Assembly: GCF_014200575.1 (NCBI RefSeq)
Contig: NZ_JACHBZ010000002.1
Location: 310,001-374,000 of the forward strand
Length of the DNA stretch: 64,000 nucleotides
From: Mucilaginibacter saanensis
GTDB taxonomy: Bacteria > Bacteroidota > Bacteroidia > Sphingobacteriales > Sphingobacteriaceae
Reading direction: 5' to 3'
Below are positions 55,097 through 63,865 of the stretch, piece after piece (position 1 is the first letter of the stretch; each line of letters opens with the position of its first letter). The position numbers were made by a program, and so were the translations under genes. Below the pieces are notes generated by a model, which had not been told where the DNA came from, did not search any database, and saw nothing but the letters and a program-made list of their open reading frames with translations.

Positions 55097-56160
55097 CAAC
55101 AAAAAAGAATACCTATACCGTAACCGATCAGATCATCACCAAAATTACCGGTTGGATAGCCGGCATAATTGCCATTGCACTTTTTATTTGGGGAATTATA
55201 TCAGTTTGGGAGCTTTATCATTATGAAGAAACTAATGATGCGCAAATACAGGAATACATTAACCCGGTTATATCGCGTGCCGGGGGATTTATTGTTAAAA
55301 TTAATTTTGAAGAGAATCAACTGGTTAAAAAAGGGGATACCCTTATTGTGATTGATAACCGCGAGTACCAGTTGCAGCAGCAGCAAACCTCGGCAGCATT
55401 ATTAAATGCCGAAGCCCAGTTAAAGGTGCTGCAAAGTAATATACATACGCTTAATGACGTGGCTTTGGTAAGTCGGGCTCCAATTGCCGCCGCTAAAGCA
55501 AAACTCTTAAAGCAGCAACAGGAATATGACCGTTACACTAAACTTTTTGAAGCAGAATCTGCCACCAGGCAACAACTGGAAAACTGCAAGGCCAATCTTG
55601 ATGTGGCAACAGCAGATTACAGAGCTGCACAAAACAACTACAGCGCGTCGCTATCTAAAGTAGAAGATATAAAAACCCAGCAGCAAGTTACCAAAGCCGA
55701 TATTAAACGATTGCAGGCTGTATCTGCACGCAGCACACTTGATATTACCTATACCGTTATTACTGCACCCTATAATTGCAGAATAGGCCGCAGAACAATT
55801 GAAAAAGGGCAGATGATAGACGCCGGACAAGTGCTGGCCTATATTATCAATAAAGAATCAGACAAGTGGGTGATAGCCAATTTTAAAGAAACCCAGGTTG
55901 CCCAAATGTGCGTGGGCGAAAGTGCAGATATTGAGGCAGATGCATATCCTGGTAAAATATTTAAAGGGAAGATCGTTTCCCTTTCGCCGGCAACTGGTTC
56001 AAGTTTTTCGCTGAGCCCGCCGGATAATGCAACCGGTAATTACGTGAAAATTGTACAACGCGTACCAGTACGTATCAAATTAACAGATAACAAGGTGGAT
56101 ATTGATGGCCTGGTAGCAGGGATGAATGTAAACGTGAATATTAAAAAAACAGTGCGTTGA
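55093..56160 (+). CDS. HlyD/EmrA-type membrane fusion protein
   Basis: The 355-residue periplasmic adaptor has one N-terminal transmembrane helix (WIAGIIAIALFIWGIISVWEL). A biotinyl-lipoyl-like domain (NPVISRAGGFIVKINFEENQ, KKGDTLIVIDNREYQLQ), a coiled-coil hairpin rich in Q, A and K, and a beta-barrel part (VITAPYNCRIGRRTIEKGQ, VNVNIKKTVR) follow. EmrA-type adaptors couple an MFS pump to TolC. The start overlaps the tolC-like stop (ATGA) and its own stop overlaps the next start (TTGA), a tightly coupled operon. Confidence 0.9.
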   Translation: MTTKKNTYTVTDQIITKITGWIAGIIAIALFIWGIISVWELYHYEETNDAQIQEYINPVISRAGGFIVKINFEENQLVKKGDTLIVIDNREYQLQQQQTSAALLNAEAQLKVLQSNIHTLNDVALVSRAPIAAAKAKLLKQQQEYDRYTKLFEAESATRQQLENCKANLDVATADYRAAQNNYSASLSKVEDIKTQQQVTKADIKRLQAVSARSTLDITYTVITAPYNCRIGRRTIEKGQMIDAGQVLAYIINKESDKWVIANFKETQVAQMCVGESADIEADAYPGKIFKGKIVSLSPATGSSFSLSPPDNATGNYVKIVQRVPVRIKLTDNKVDIDGLVAGMNVNVNIKKTVR

Positions 56161-57746
56161 GAGCGATTATCCCATTATTTAAACCATGGGTGCCCATGTG
56201 GCTCATCAGGATCACAATGTTTATAGTGATTTTGCCAAGCCTGGTGTTGTTTTTTTTGCCACTGTGTAATGTGACAGCAGCGGCAGGTTATTACGGAATT
56301 GAGCCTGCCGATGTGCAGTATTCCGTGTTGGTTTATTATGCAGGCTATACCAGCTTTTTTTCTTTGGAGAAACGTTTTTTCAGATACTTGGCCACCAGGG
56401 AGTACTTTTTTATATTTACTATTCTGCAAGTCATAACCTCTTTTGCCTGTTATGAAACCCATAGTTTGCTTATCCTGCTTATTCTCCGCTTTATTCAGGG
56501 GATGGGGATGACGAGCACGGCAAACCTGGGTATGTCTATTATATTTAACCGTTCAAAAAGCGAACGCGGACGGGCCGTAAGTTACTCGGTTTTCTTCGGT
56601 ATGCTGGTTTGCATGATCCCCTTTAATAATTTCATCACTGCCGATCTGCTCGATGCCTTCAATTTTAATGTGATTTATAAAGGGGCCATGTTTTCTTATT
56701 TACCCAGCCTTATTTTACTGGGATTAATTATGAATAACGTGCGCTTAAACATCAGGTTCCCACTATACTTATTGGATTGGCCAAGTTTTATTTGTTACGG
56801 GTGTTTTTTATGCTCTTTAGCATACCTGTTTGTTTACGGGCAGGAGCGTTACTGGCTGAGTGATCCCCGAATGCTTTGTGTGGCTATTTTTGCTGTATTT
56901 ATGTTGCTTACCTTTATCATTAGGCAAACGGTATTAAAACGGCCATATTTCAAATTACAGGTTTTTAAACACCTGAATTTTATTTTAGGAGGAGCAGTGC
57001 TGTTTGTTCTGTATCTGTGCCGTTTTACGCTAAATTTCTCCACCGCATTTTTTTCAGGGGTGCTGGGTTTTGATCCAGCGCATGTTTCTTACATGAATCT
57101 CTTCAATATTGCAGGGATAGTATTGGGTGTAATTATCTCTTGTGTGTACCTTTTGCAGCACCGGCCTATCCGCCTCATTTGGCTTTATGGTTTTCTGAGC
57201 TTATTGATATTTCATGTTATCATGTATTTTCTTTTCAGCACCGCAGGTGAACCATTCAGTTATTTTTTGCCCTTGTTTTTACATGGTCTTGGTGTTGGTT
57301 TGCTCATTTCACCTACTATTATTTTTATGGTTTCGGCAGTGCCGGCAAAAATGGTTGATACCGCTGCCGGTATTTGCCTGTTTGTACGATGTCTGGGTTT
57401 TTATTCAAGCATTGCACTCATCAATCATTTTGATTTGTTAAATAAAAACACGCATTTAAATGCCCTTAAAGAGCAGCTAACGGCTATTAATCCCATGATT
57501 AAACCGGCTATTATTAAACAAAGTAAAGCCCTTATTAATCATGGGATCTTAAAAAAGCAGGTACCTGGCGCTGCGAATCGCTTATTGATCAAACAGCTGA
57601 CTATTCAAGCACAATTGAGGTCGGCGATGGATTATTACGTTTTAATTGGCTGGCTGCTGGTTGCTACTTTGATAACTATAGCCTTGTTTCCTTATTTAAG
57701 TAAAACAGTAGTTCGTTTCAGGAAAAACCAACCGGCACCATTTTAA
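56157..57746 (+). CDS. DHA2-type MFS efflux transporter (EmrB-like)
   Basis: The 529-residue inner-membrane transporter has about 14 hydrophobic helices, as in the EmrB/QacA group. A recognisable segment is LRFIQGMGMTSTANLGMSII, corresponding to motif C/B; the sequence is divergent from classical EmrB. The start is TTG overlapping the HlyD stop. With the HlyD and TolC proteins it forms a drug- or metabolite-export system, probably controlled by the divergent AraC protein. The substrate is unknown. Confidence 0.82.
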   Translation: MRAIIPLFKPWVPMWLIRITMFIVILPSLVLFFLPLCNVTAAAGYYGIEPADVQYSVLVYYAGYTSFFSLEKRFFRYLATREYFFIFTILQVITSFACYETHSLLILLILRFIQGMGMTSTANLGMSIIFNRSKSERGRAVSYSVFFGMLVCMIPFNNFITADLLDAFNFNVIYKGAMFSYLPSLILLGLIMNNVRLNIRFPLYLLDWPSFICYGCFLCSLAYLFVYGQERYWLSDPRMLCVAIFAVFMLLTFIIRQTVLKRPYFKLQVFKHLNFILGGAVLFVLYLCRFTLNFSTAFFSGVLGFDPAHVSYMNLFNIAGIVLGVIISCVYLLQHRPIRLIWLYGFLSLLIFHVIMYFLFSTAGEPFSYFLPLFLHGLGVGLLISPTIIFMVSAVPAKMVDTAAGICLFVRCLGFYSSIALINHFDLLNKNTHLNALKEQLTAINPMIKPAIIKQSKALINHGILKKQVPGAANRLLIKQLTIQAQLRSAMDYYVLIGWLLVATLITIALFPYLSKTVVRFRKNQPAPF

Positions 57747-57793
57747 TGCACTATGTTTTATCCATTTGGTTAGTTGATACGCCTATTGAGGCT

Positions 57794-59263
57794 TTATTTC
57801 TTTTTAATTTGTAATAAACCGTTAGCCGTGGTGGCGTAAATAATGCCTTTGGAGTCCTGAACCATTTGATAAATGGTATAGCCAGGTGCCGGGGAATTGT
57901 TATTGTGGTAATTTTCCCAGCTATCTTTTAAATTAAACCTTACAATGCCTGATTGATCTGTACCTACCCATAAAATATGCTCAAACTCGTCATATAATAT
58001 AGCATTGACATGGTTTGATGGCAACCCGGAGTTTTTGTCGGTATAATGAAGCCACTTGCCATCAGTCTTCAGCACAGCAATACCTTCCTTGTCATTATCG
58101 TTTGAAGCGTTATCAAGGGCAGACATTGAAAAATAAATATTACCTTGTTCGTCTTCAGTTGCAGCAGAGATACAAACGCCTTTTAAAGGTGTATAAGAGG
58201 TATTAAAGGTTGTGATCACCGAGTTTTTCTCAATCATTATAGTGCCTTTTTCAGTTCCTATCCATAACCGTTTCTGGCTGTCGTCAAAAGCATAAAGTAT
58301 ATTACTTGAGGGCAGCAACGGAATTGATTTTTTGTTCAATACCACAATTTTATTATTACGTACTACTACCAGTCCATTTTTAGTGGTAAACAGGAGTTCG
58401 CCGTTCCGGCTATTTAAAATGTGGGTAACACCCGCTGCTAAAAACTTTTTAAAATCATATATCTGCCAGCCTGCGTCAGTGTACTTATATACTTTATTGT
58501 TAACGTAAACCCATTTGTTGTTGTCTTTATCTGTAATAATATCGCCTACGGCTGTTTCGGATGAAAAAGGTGAATTAAATTCATTAACGGGACTGAAATT
58601 GGTACCATCAAAGCGTATTAACCCGCGCGCACTACCGTACCACAAAATATCAGATTTATCCATGCTGCAGGAGCGGCTGATATTGTCTGGCAGGGGCGAA
58701 TTGTATTTGGTCCACACTTTAAAGTCATAGTTTTTTAGCGAAGGGTTAGCATAAGCAAATCCCTTATTATAAATAACAGGATCGCCGGCTGGTTTTAATT
58801 CAGACAGGTCTACTCGTTGCATTTGGGCCATTAAGACACCGTCAACAAAACTGAAAATTACATTTACCGATGCTGAAACTTTTTTCCCGTTTACGATAGC
58901 CGGATGCCAGTAACAGCCATTCAGAAACCTGATTAACTCGGCGGTTACCGGGCTGTTGGTAATATCGGTATGGCTAAGTACGCAGCTAAAGCCCGTGGGC
59001 TCAACCAACACCTGAAACGTGATGGAGCCGTGTGCTTCCTTTAAAATATATTTGCGATTAATCTTGTCGCATATATAATCAAGCGTAAATTGCTCACAGG
59101 TTGCCTTGGGGCTTCCGCAATCCATGCAAAAATTCGCCGTATTACATACATCTATTTTTTCAAGAAAGAGGTTCTGTGCCAAAAGCACTTCAGGTAAAAG
59201 TAAGATAGACAGGCCAATAAGCAGCAGCTTATTGGTTTTAGTTGGGTATAACAATGCTAACAT
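57794..59263 (-). CDS. Secreted TonB_C-like domain plus two-component-regulator propeller protein
   Basis: The 489-residue protein has a signal peptide (ending EVLLAQ) and a cysteine-rich segment of about 40 residues (C-N-T-A-N-F-C-M-D-C-G). A TonB C-terminal-like domain (ITFQVLVEPTGFSCVL, GCYWHPAIVNGKKVSASVNVIFSF) follows at about 75-145. Propeller repeats of the two-component-regulator type fill the rest (WYGSARGLIRFDGTNF, LWIGTEKGTIMIE, LWVGTDQSGIVRF). Unlike hybrid two-component systems it lacks any transmembrane and kinase region and ends with the propeller. It probably acts in the periplasm. The function is unknown. Confidence 0.75.
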   Translation of the reverse strand: MLALLYPTKTNKLLLIGLSILLLPEVLLAQNLFLEKIDVCNTANFCMDCGSPKATCEQFTLDYICDKINRKYILKEAHGSITFQVLVEPTGFSCVLSHTDITNSPVTAELIRFLNGCYWHPAIVNGKKVSASVNVIFSFVDGVLMAQMQRVDLSELKPAGDPVIYNKGFAYANPSLKNYDFKVWTKYNSPLPDNISRSCSMDKSDILWYGSARGLIRFDGTNFSPVNEFNSPFSSETAVGDIITDKDNNKWVYVNNKVYKYTDAGWQIYDFKKFLAAGVTHILNSRNGELLFTTKNGLVVVRNNKIVVLNKKSIPLLPSSNILYAFDDSQKRLWIGTEKGTIMIEKNSVITTFNTSYTPLKGVCISAATEDEQGNIYFSMSALDNASNDNDKEGIAVLKTDGKWLHYTDKNSGLPSNHVNAILYDEFEHILWVGTDQSGIVRFNLKDSWENYHNNNSPAPGYTIYQMVQDSKGIIYATTANGLLQIKKK

Positions 59264-59475
59264 TCTGTTTATAAATTAAAGAAAGCAAACTCAAACAACC
59301 AAATGAATGATAGTTAAATAATGTTAAGTTGTGATATTGTTTGTTAAAAATGTATAGCAGGTTAAAAAACTCTTGACTTAACGGTATAAAATGACTGATA
59401 TTATTTGCGCAATGCTATATCGGGCATATTAAATTATTCAGCGCCATGGAGGGAAAGATACTTACAATTGGCGTG

Positions 59476-59546
59476 TTTCCCTGCATGGATTCGAACCACG
59501 ATCTTCTGAACCAAAATCAGACGTGCTGCCGTTGCACCACAGAGAA
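59476..59546 (-). tRNA. tRNA-Gln (UUG anticodon)
   Basis: A full 71-nt cloverleaf can be drawn. The acceptor TTCTCTG pairs with CAGGGAA (one wobble), the anticodon arm is TCTGA-TTTTGGT-TCAGA giving UUG, the T-arm has TTCGAAT, and the discriminator is A. CCA is not encoded. Confidence 0.9.
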
Positions 59547-59553
59547 ATAACAG

Positions 59554-59627
59554 AGGTCGGTACAAGATTCGAACTTGCGAACATTCCTTTTGCAGAGGAC
59601 TCCCTTGAACCACTCGGGCAACCGACC
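59554..59627 (-). tRNA. tRNA-Cys (GCA anticodon)
   Basis: A 74-nt cloverleaf: acceptor GGTCGGT with ACCGACC, anticodon loop CTGCAAA giving GCA, T-loop TTCGAAT and discriminator T, as expected for tRNA-Cys. The D-loop is rather long (GAGTGGTTCAA) and the top anticodon-stem pair is a mismatch. It lies 7 nt upstream of tRNA-Gln. Confidence 0.85.
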
Positions 59628-59940
59628 ATTTTTGTTTGATAATCCAGGTAACGATGCTGGATCTTGGGGTCTTCAATCCAGCCGCGTGCACCATTTTTAC
59701 AGGCCCTCCCGTAAAGGATGATATTTTTATAAAATAAAGAAATTTCTTTAAAAATAACGCACTTCACCCTTCCCAGCCAAGGCTGGTTTTAAAAAATATT
59801 TTACCTTAAAGAGCAATATCAACTGCTTTAAAAACTCCTTTTATCTTCGCTCGTACTTTCAGCCTGGCAAATTATTTGAATCACCACCTGTTAAGTCTAA
59901 ACCCGGCGTATTACCGCTGTTTGACACCAAAATATAATTG
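59628..59940. other. 313-nt spacer inside the tRNA cluster
   Basis: No complete tRNA or protein gene is seen. Minus-strand reading shows a hairpin ATCCAG-N9-CTGGAT near 59641-59661, and the AAAAATGGT preceding tRNA-Cys recurs near 59690-59700 before GCACGCGGCTGG, suggesting an eroded tRNA or duplicated leader. A GC-rich hairpin CCAGCC-AA-GGCTGG with TTTT lies at 59773-59790. Confidence 0.4.
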
Positions 59941-60013
59941 TGGAAATAAAAGGACTTGAACCTTTAACCGACACCGTATAAGGGTGCTGCTCTAACCATT
60001 GAGCTATATTTCC
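59941..60013 (-). tRNA. tRNA-Ile with UAU anticodon
   Basis: A 73-nt cloverleaf: acceptor GGAAATA with TATTTCC, D-arm GCTC-AATGGTTA-GAGC, anticodon arm GCACC-CTTATAC-GGTGT giving UAU, T-arm AAAGG-TTCAAGT-CCTTT and discriminator A. The D- and T-arms resemble the AUA-reading tRNA-Ile2 of other bacteria, in which the anticodon is normally CAU modified to lysidine. Confidence 0.82.
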
Positions 60014-60024
60014 TTCATTTACAG

Positions 60025-60098
60025 TAGGGTAGCCCGGACTCGAACCGGGAGCCTCCACATCCCAAATGTGGTAATCTGACCAATTGATATACTACCCT
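60025..60098 (-). tRNA. tRNA-Pro (UGG anticodon)
   Basis: A 74-nt cloverleaf: acceptor AGGGTAG with CTACCCT, anticodon arm CCACA-TTTGGGA-TGTGG giving UGG, T-arm CCCGG-TTCGAGT-CCGGG and discriminator A. It lies 11 nt upstream of tRNA-Ile; the two are probably co-transcribed. Confidence 0.9.
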
Positions 60099-60403
60099 GA
60101 AATTTCTCCCTAAAACAAAAATCCCCTTAGGTTTATCTAAGAGGATTCAAGTATTTTTATAAAATTTTATTCAATACAAAGCTATCCTCTCCGGTAATCC
60201 GGTTGCGGTATAAAGCATTGTATTGTTGTTGTTTTCATGATGCAATGATACACAATATTTTTATAAATCAAGAAATTCTGTAAAGTATTTTTCTTTAGTG
60301 TTTCCACTGGTCAAAGAAACATGATTATATTAGGTACATGTAAAACCCTTGCATGTCAATAACTATTTATAAAGAAAAGGTTAATTGAACCATAAATTAG
60401 GTA
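60099..60403. other. Intergenic region upstream of the tRNA cluster
   Basis: It contains a hairpin (60120-60130 with 60137-60147, one mismatch) that on the minus strand is followed by a T-run and so looks like a terminator just before tRNA-Pro. Promoters for the tRNAs (-) and for the LMF-like gene (+) must lie here. No gene is seen. Confidence 0.45.
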
Positions 60404-61954
60404 GTGATGAAAAATCAACTGGCTCATGAGTCTATCGGCGCCTTTAGCACATCGGGTAATTCTTCAAGTTATTGGCTTACCCGTTTTGTAATACTCCGTT
60501 TGCTGGGTATTGTTTACGGGGTGGCTTTTCTTGTGGCCATTAACCAGATTGTTCCGCTGATAGGAGCAAACGGGCTGCTTCCGGTCGGGATCTATTTTAA
60601 ACAGGTAAGTCACGCATTAGGGTCGGAGGGCGCGGGCTTTGTCCGTTTGCCATCACTCTTTTGGTTCTGGCATTCCGATGCTGCACTTTTAACTGTGGCC
60701 TGGGTAGGTCTTGTGCTTTCCTTCATCGTTATAGCTGGATTCGCAAATGTGCCTTTGCTCACGGTATTATGGTTGCTTTATATGTCTTTTGTTCATGCGG
60801 GGCAGGATTGGTATGGCTATGGCTGGGAAATTCAACTTATCGAAACCGGATTTCTCGCCATATTACTGTGTCCGCTCTTTGATATGCGGCCTTTTCCGCG
60901 GTATGCGCCACCTATGACAATCATTGTTTTATTTCGCTGGCTTACTTTTCGCATTATGTTAGGTGCCGGGTTGATCAAATACCGGGGTGATAGCGTATGG
61001 CGCAACGGAACGGCACTTTATTATTACTTTGAAACACAACCTATTCCTGGTGTACTTAGCCGATGGTTTCATTTTATGCCGCGTATATTGCTTAAAACCG
61101 GGGTGTGGTTTAACTGGCTGGCCGAACTGGTGGCCCCCTGGTTTGTATGGTGGCCTGGCGTGGTACGTTATATTGCAGGTTCGGTGATGGTGTTGTTTCA
61201 GTTTGCCATTATTCTTAGTGGTAATCTTTCTTTCTTAAACTGGTTAACAATTATTCCCGCATTGGCTTGCTTTGATGACGCTTTTTGGGTGAGGTTACTT
61301 CCTAAGCGGCTGGTAAGCAAGGCTGAAACAGCTGCGGCCCGAGCCGAAGAATCCAAACCCATGCTTACCTCGGCCTGGGTGGTTGCAGGTATTGTTATGC
61401 TCCTGAGTATCCAGCCGGTATTGAATATGTTATCACCGGGACAGGTTATGAACAGTTCATTTGATCCGCTTGATCTTGTGAACACGTATGGTGCATTCGG
61501 CAGCGTAGGGAAGGAGCGTTTTAATGTGGTATTTGAGGGTACTATGGACGATACGATGAATACCCGTGCCACATGGAAGCCATACCTTTACAAAGGCCTG
61601 CCGATGTTATTAAATAAACGGCCACCCCAGATTGCGCCTTATCAGCTGCGTTTAGACTGGCAGATGTGGTTTGCCGCCATGTCATCTGCTGATCAATACC
61701 CCTGGACCTATAACCTGGCGTGGAAACTCCTCCATAACGATGCAGGGGCGGTAAGTCTGTTTGCTGCCACTCCATTTCCCGGCAGGTCGCCGCGGTTTAT
61801 CCGCGCGGTGTTATATCGATACAAATTTGCAAAGCCAGGTAATCCACAGGGCTTTTACTGGACGCGCGAACGCATTGGAGATTGGATCCCGGCTACATCG
61901 GTTAATGATCCGAAGCTGACGGAATTTCTGAGATATGAAGGATGGATTCCTTAA
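60404..61954 (+). CDS. Lipase maturation factor (LMF1)-like membrane protein
   Basis: The 516-residue integral membrane protein resembles vertebrate LMF1 and its bacterial relatives. Typical motifs are WYGYGWEIQLIETGFLA, FRWLTFRIMLGAGLIKYRGD and LYYYFETQPIPGVLSRWFH in the multi-helix N-terminal half. A C-terminal soluble part has RLDWQMWFAAM and RERIGDWIP. LMF1 helps fold dimeric lipases in the ER; the role of bacterial members is unknown. It appears to be a single-gene unit, convergent with the exonuclease gene. Confidence 0.85.
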   Translation: MMKNQLAHESIGAFSTSGNSSSYWLTRFVILRLLGIVYGVAFLVAINQIVPLIGANGLLPVGIYFKQVSHALGSEGAGFVRLPSLFWFWHSDAALLTVAWVGLVLSFIVIAGFANVPLLTVLWLLYMSFVHAGQDWYGYGWEIQLIETGFLAILLCPLFDMRPFPRYAPPMTIIVLFRWLTFRIMLGAGLIKYRGDSVWRNGTALYYYFETQPIPGVLSRWFHFMPRILLKTGVWFNWLAELVAPWFVWWPGVVRYIAGSVMVLFQFAIILSGNLSFLNWLTIIPALACFDDAFWVRLLPKRLVSKAETAAARAEESKPMLTSAWVVAGIVMLLSIQPVLNMLSPGQVMNSSFDPLDLVNTYGAFGSVGKERFNVVFEGTMDDTMNTRATWKPYLYKGLPMLLNKRPPQIAPYQLRLDWQMWFAAMSSADQYPWTYNLAWKLLHNDAGAVSLFAATPFPGRSPRFIRAVLYRYKFAKPGNPQGFYWTRERIGDWIPATSVNDPKLTEFLRYEGWIP

Positions 61955-61969
61955 GAACAATAGGTTGAT

Positions 61970-62740
61970 TTATGGGGTCAGTTCAATCCAAACCGGGCAA
62001 TGATCACTTGTTTTTTCCCAGCCACGAACGTTTCTGTCAACACCGGCAGCATGCAACCGATTATTTAATTGTGGGCTTAATAAAAAATGATCAATGCGTA
62101 AACCTGCATCGCGGCCGTAAGCATTCCTGAAATAATCATAAAAAGTATAAATTTTTTCGGTAGGGTAAAGTTTACGGATGGCATCTGTCCAACCTTGTTC
62201 TACAAGAGTTTTAAAGGCCTGTCTTGTTTCCGGTCTGAAAAGTGCGTCCTCTACCCAGCGTTCAGGTTTATAAACATCCAGTTCGGTAGGCATTACATTG
62301 TAATCGCCGGTTAATACCACCGGTATGTCGTTTGCCAGCAGCCCGGCCGCATGAAGTTTCAGTCGCTCAAACCAGGCCAGTTTATAATCAAATTTGGGCC
62401 CTGGTGCTGGGTTTCCGTTAGGAAGATATAGACAGCCAATTACAATATTGTTTACAAAAGCCTCAATATAGCGACTGTGGCTATCATCAGGGGCGCCCGG
62501 AAGTCCGCGTCGCAGCTCTTTAATTTCGGTACGTGAAAGTATTGCCACCCCATTCCAGCTCTTTTGCCCGTGCCATATCGCATGATACCCGGCGTCAAGG
62601 ATGGCTTGTTCAGGAAATTTTTCGTCAGGTGCCTTTAATTCCTGAAGGCAAACTACATCTGGCTGGGTTTCTGCAAGCCAGCGCAGTAAAACCGGTAATC
62701 TGCCATTTACGCCGTTAACATTGTAGGTTGCTATTTTCAT
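61970..62740 (-). CDS. xth: Exodeoxyribonuclease III (AP endonuclease)
   Basis: A 256-residue DNA-repair nuclease of the exonuclease III family. The catalytic elements are complete: Asn7 in TYNVNGV, Glu34 in CLQELK, the GDYNVMPTELDVY motif, LRIDHFLLSP and the final SDHCPVWIEL. It cleaves at abasic sites and degrades DNA 3'-5'. I chose the ATG at 62740, directly before KIATYNVNG; the upstream ATG at 62788 adds 16 unlikely residues. The length is usual for the ExoA type. Confidence 0.93.
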   Translation of the reverse strand: MKIATYNVNGVNGRLPVLLRWLAETQPDVVCLQELKAPDEKFPEQAILDAGYHAIWHGQKSWNGVAILSRTEIKELRRGLPGAPDDSHSRYIEAFVNNIVIGCLYLPNGNPAPGPKFDYKLAWFERLKLHAAGLLANDIPVVLTGDYNVMPTELDVYKPERWVEDALFRPETRQAFKTLVEQGWTDAIRKLYPTEKIYTFYDYFRNAYGRDAGLRIDHFLLSPQLNNRLHAAGVDRNVRGWEKTSDHCPVWIELTP

Positions 62741-62902
62741 AGTAGTAGTTGATGTTGTAAGTAGCCCTGATTTATAAAATAAGCGCACCTGATTTGTGCC
62801 TCGTCAAATATAATCAAAACCGATGCTCCACCAAGGTTTCAACAATCTCAAAATATTGGATGAGGACAGGAAAGTTAACTTGATGCTCTTCTTTTCTAAA
62901 CA

Positions 62903-62943
62903 CAAAACAGCCTTCGCATATTGGCTATGCGAAGGCTGTTTTG
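62903..62943 (-). terminator. Rho-independent terminator after the DUF6515-like gene
   Basis: An 18-bp perfect stem (62903-62920 with 62926-62943) and a 5-nt loop, with A4 and T4 runs at the base, lie 20 nt past the stop at 62963. Confidence 0.85.
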
Positions 62944-62962
62944 TTTGACAATCTGTTATATA

Positions 62963-63718
62963 TTATAAATTACTATCGCCCTGGGTGGGTTCACTTTGAT
63001 CGGTATCGTCAGGTACACTGCTTACCCGGTAGCTGGTCTTGTCGCCAACTTTAACCTTTTCCAGGTAAATATTGTCGGGGGTTACCCAGTATTTTTTACC
63101 ATTTACGTTAACCTTATGGGTGTTGTTGGGTAACTGATCGGTCATGTCGCCAACTTGTGGTGTTTGATGATAATTTCCGCTGTCTTGCCCTGCATTCTGG
63201 CCGGTATTTAATACCCCGTCTTTACCGGCAACCATATAAACGGTTTTCCCATCATCATTTACTACTTGTTCATAATACACCCCGTTAAATTCAAAATACT
63301 GTTTCCCGTCTATAACAATGCTGCTGGCGTTAGCCGGTAGGGAAGGTACCTGAGCGCCTACTGGAGGTGTTGCTACCTGATAAACGCCATCGCTGTATGG
63401 TTGATAGAAGATCCCGTCATTGTAATAATACTGACTGGATCCCCAGAAAAACGGATAATAGCCAAAGGGAAGTGCGTTAATCTGTAAACCTATATTGGCA
63501 TATATATGAGGACTATAAAAGCCATGGAAACCTAACCCAAACCCTGTTCCTATCCCCGGGTTGCCATAGCTAAAACCTATGTTACTAAAACCACCTCTAA
63601 AGCCGCCTCTGAAACCACCACCATGTCCACCTCTTTGGGCGTTAGCGGCACTTACTGAACCGATGATCAACAAACCTGCCAATGACAAATATGCTATGGA
63701 TCTATTTAATGTGTTCAT
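62963..63718 (-). CDS. Secreted DUF6515-like protein
   Basis: The 251-residue protein has a signal peptide (MNTLNRSIAYLSLAGLLIIG, ending near ANAQ) and a Gly/Arg-rich stretch (GGHGGGFRGGFRGGF). An aromatic Gly-rich region (GFHGFYSPHIYANIGL) and two related C-terminal segments (VIDGKQYFEFNGVYYEQV and VNVNGKKYWVTPDNIYLEKV) follow. I chose the ATG at 63718 because the upstream frame lacks a signal sequence. The layout resembles DUF6515 family proteins. The function is unknown; envelope location is likely. Confidence 0.7.
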   Translation of the reverse strand: MNTLNRSIAYLSLAGLLIIGSVSAANAQRGGHGGGFRGGFRGGFSNIGFSYGNPGIGTGFGLGFHGFYSPHIYANIGLQINALPFGYYPFFWGSSQYYYNDGIFYQPYSDGVYQVATPPVGAQVPSLPANASSIVIDGKQYFEFNGVYYEQVVNDDGKTVYMVAGKDGVLNTGQNAGQDSGNYHQTPQVGDMTDQLPNNTHKVNVNGKKYWVTPDNIYLEKVKVGDKTSYRVSSVPDDTDQSEPTQGDSNL

Positions 63719-63865
63719 GATATTATTTATTAAACTGTCAAAAATCATTTCTGCTTTTGTAAAAGCTATTATTTGGACTGTTATAAACACCTGAAGATTA
63801 ATGAGCTATTGTTAAAAAGTGTTAAAACAATAATTTTAAATACATACAATATTCCAAATCTTGCT

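Noticed and set aside
59434..59767. Two minus-strand frames (86 and 101 codons) over the tRNA-Gln/Cys region
   Set aside because: They are translations of tRNA genes and spacer; the tRNA structures explain the sequence.
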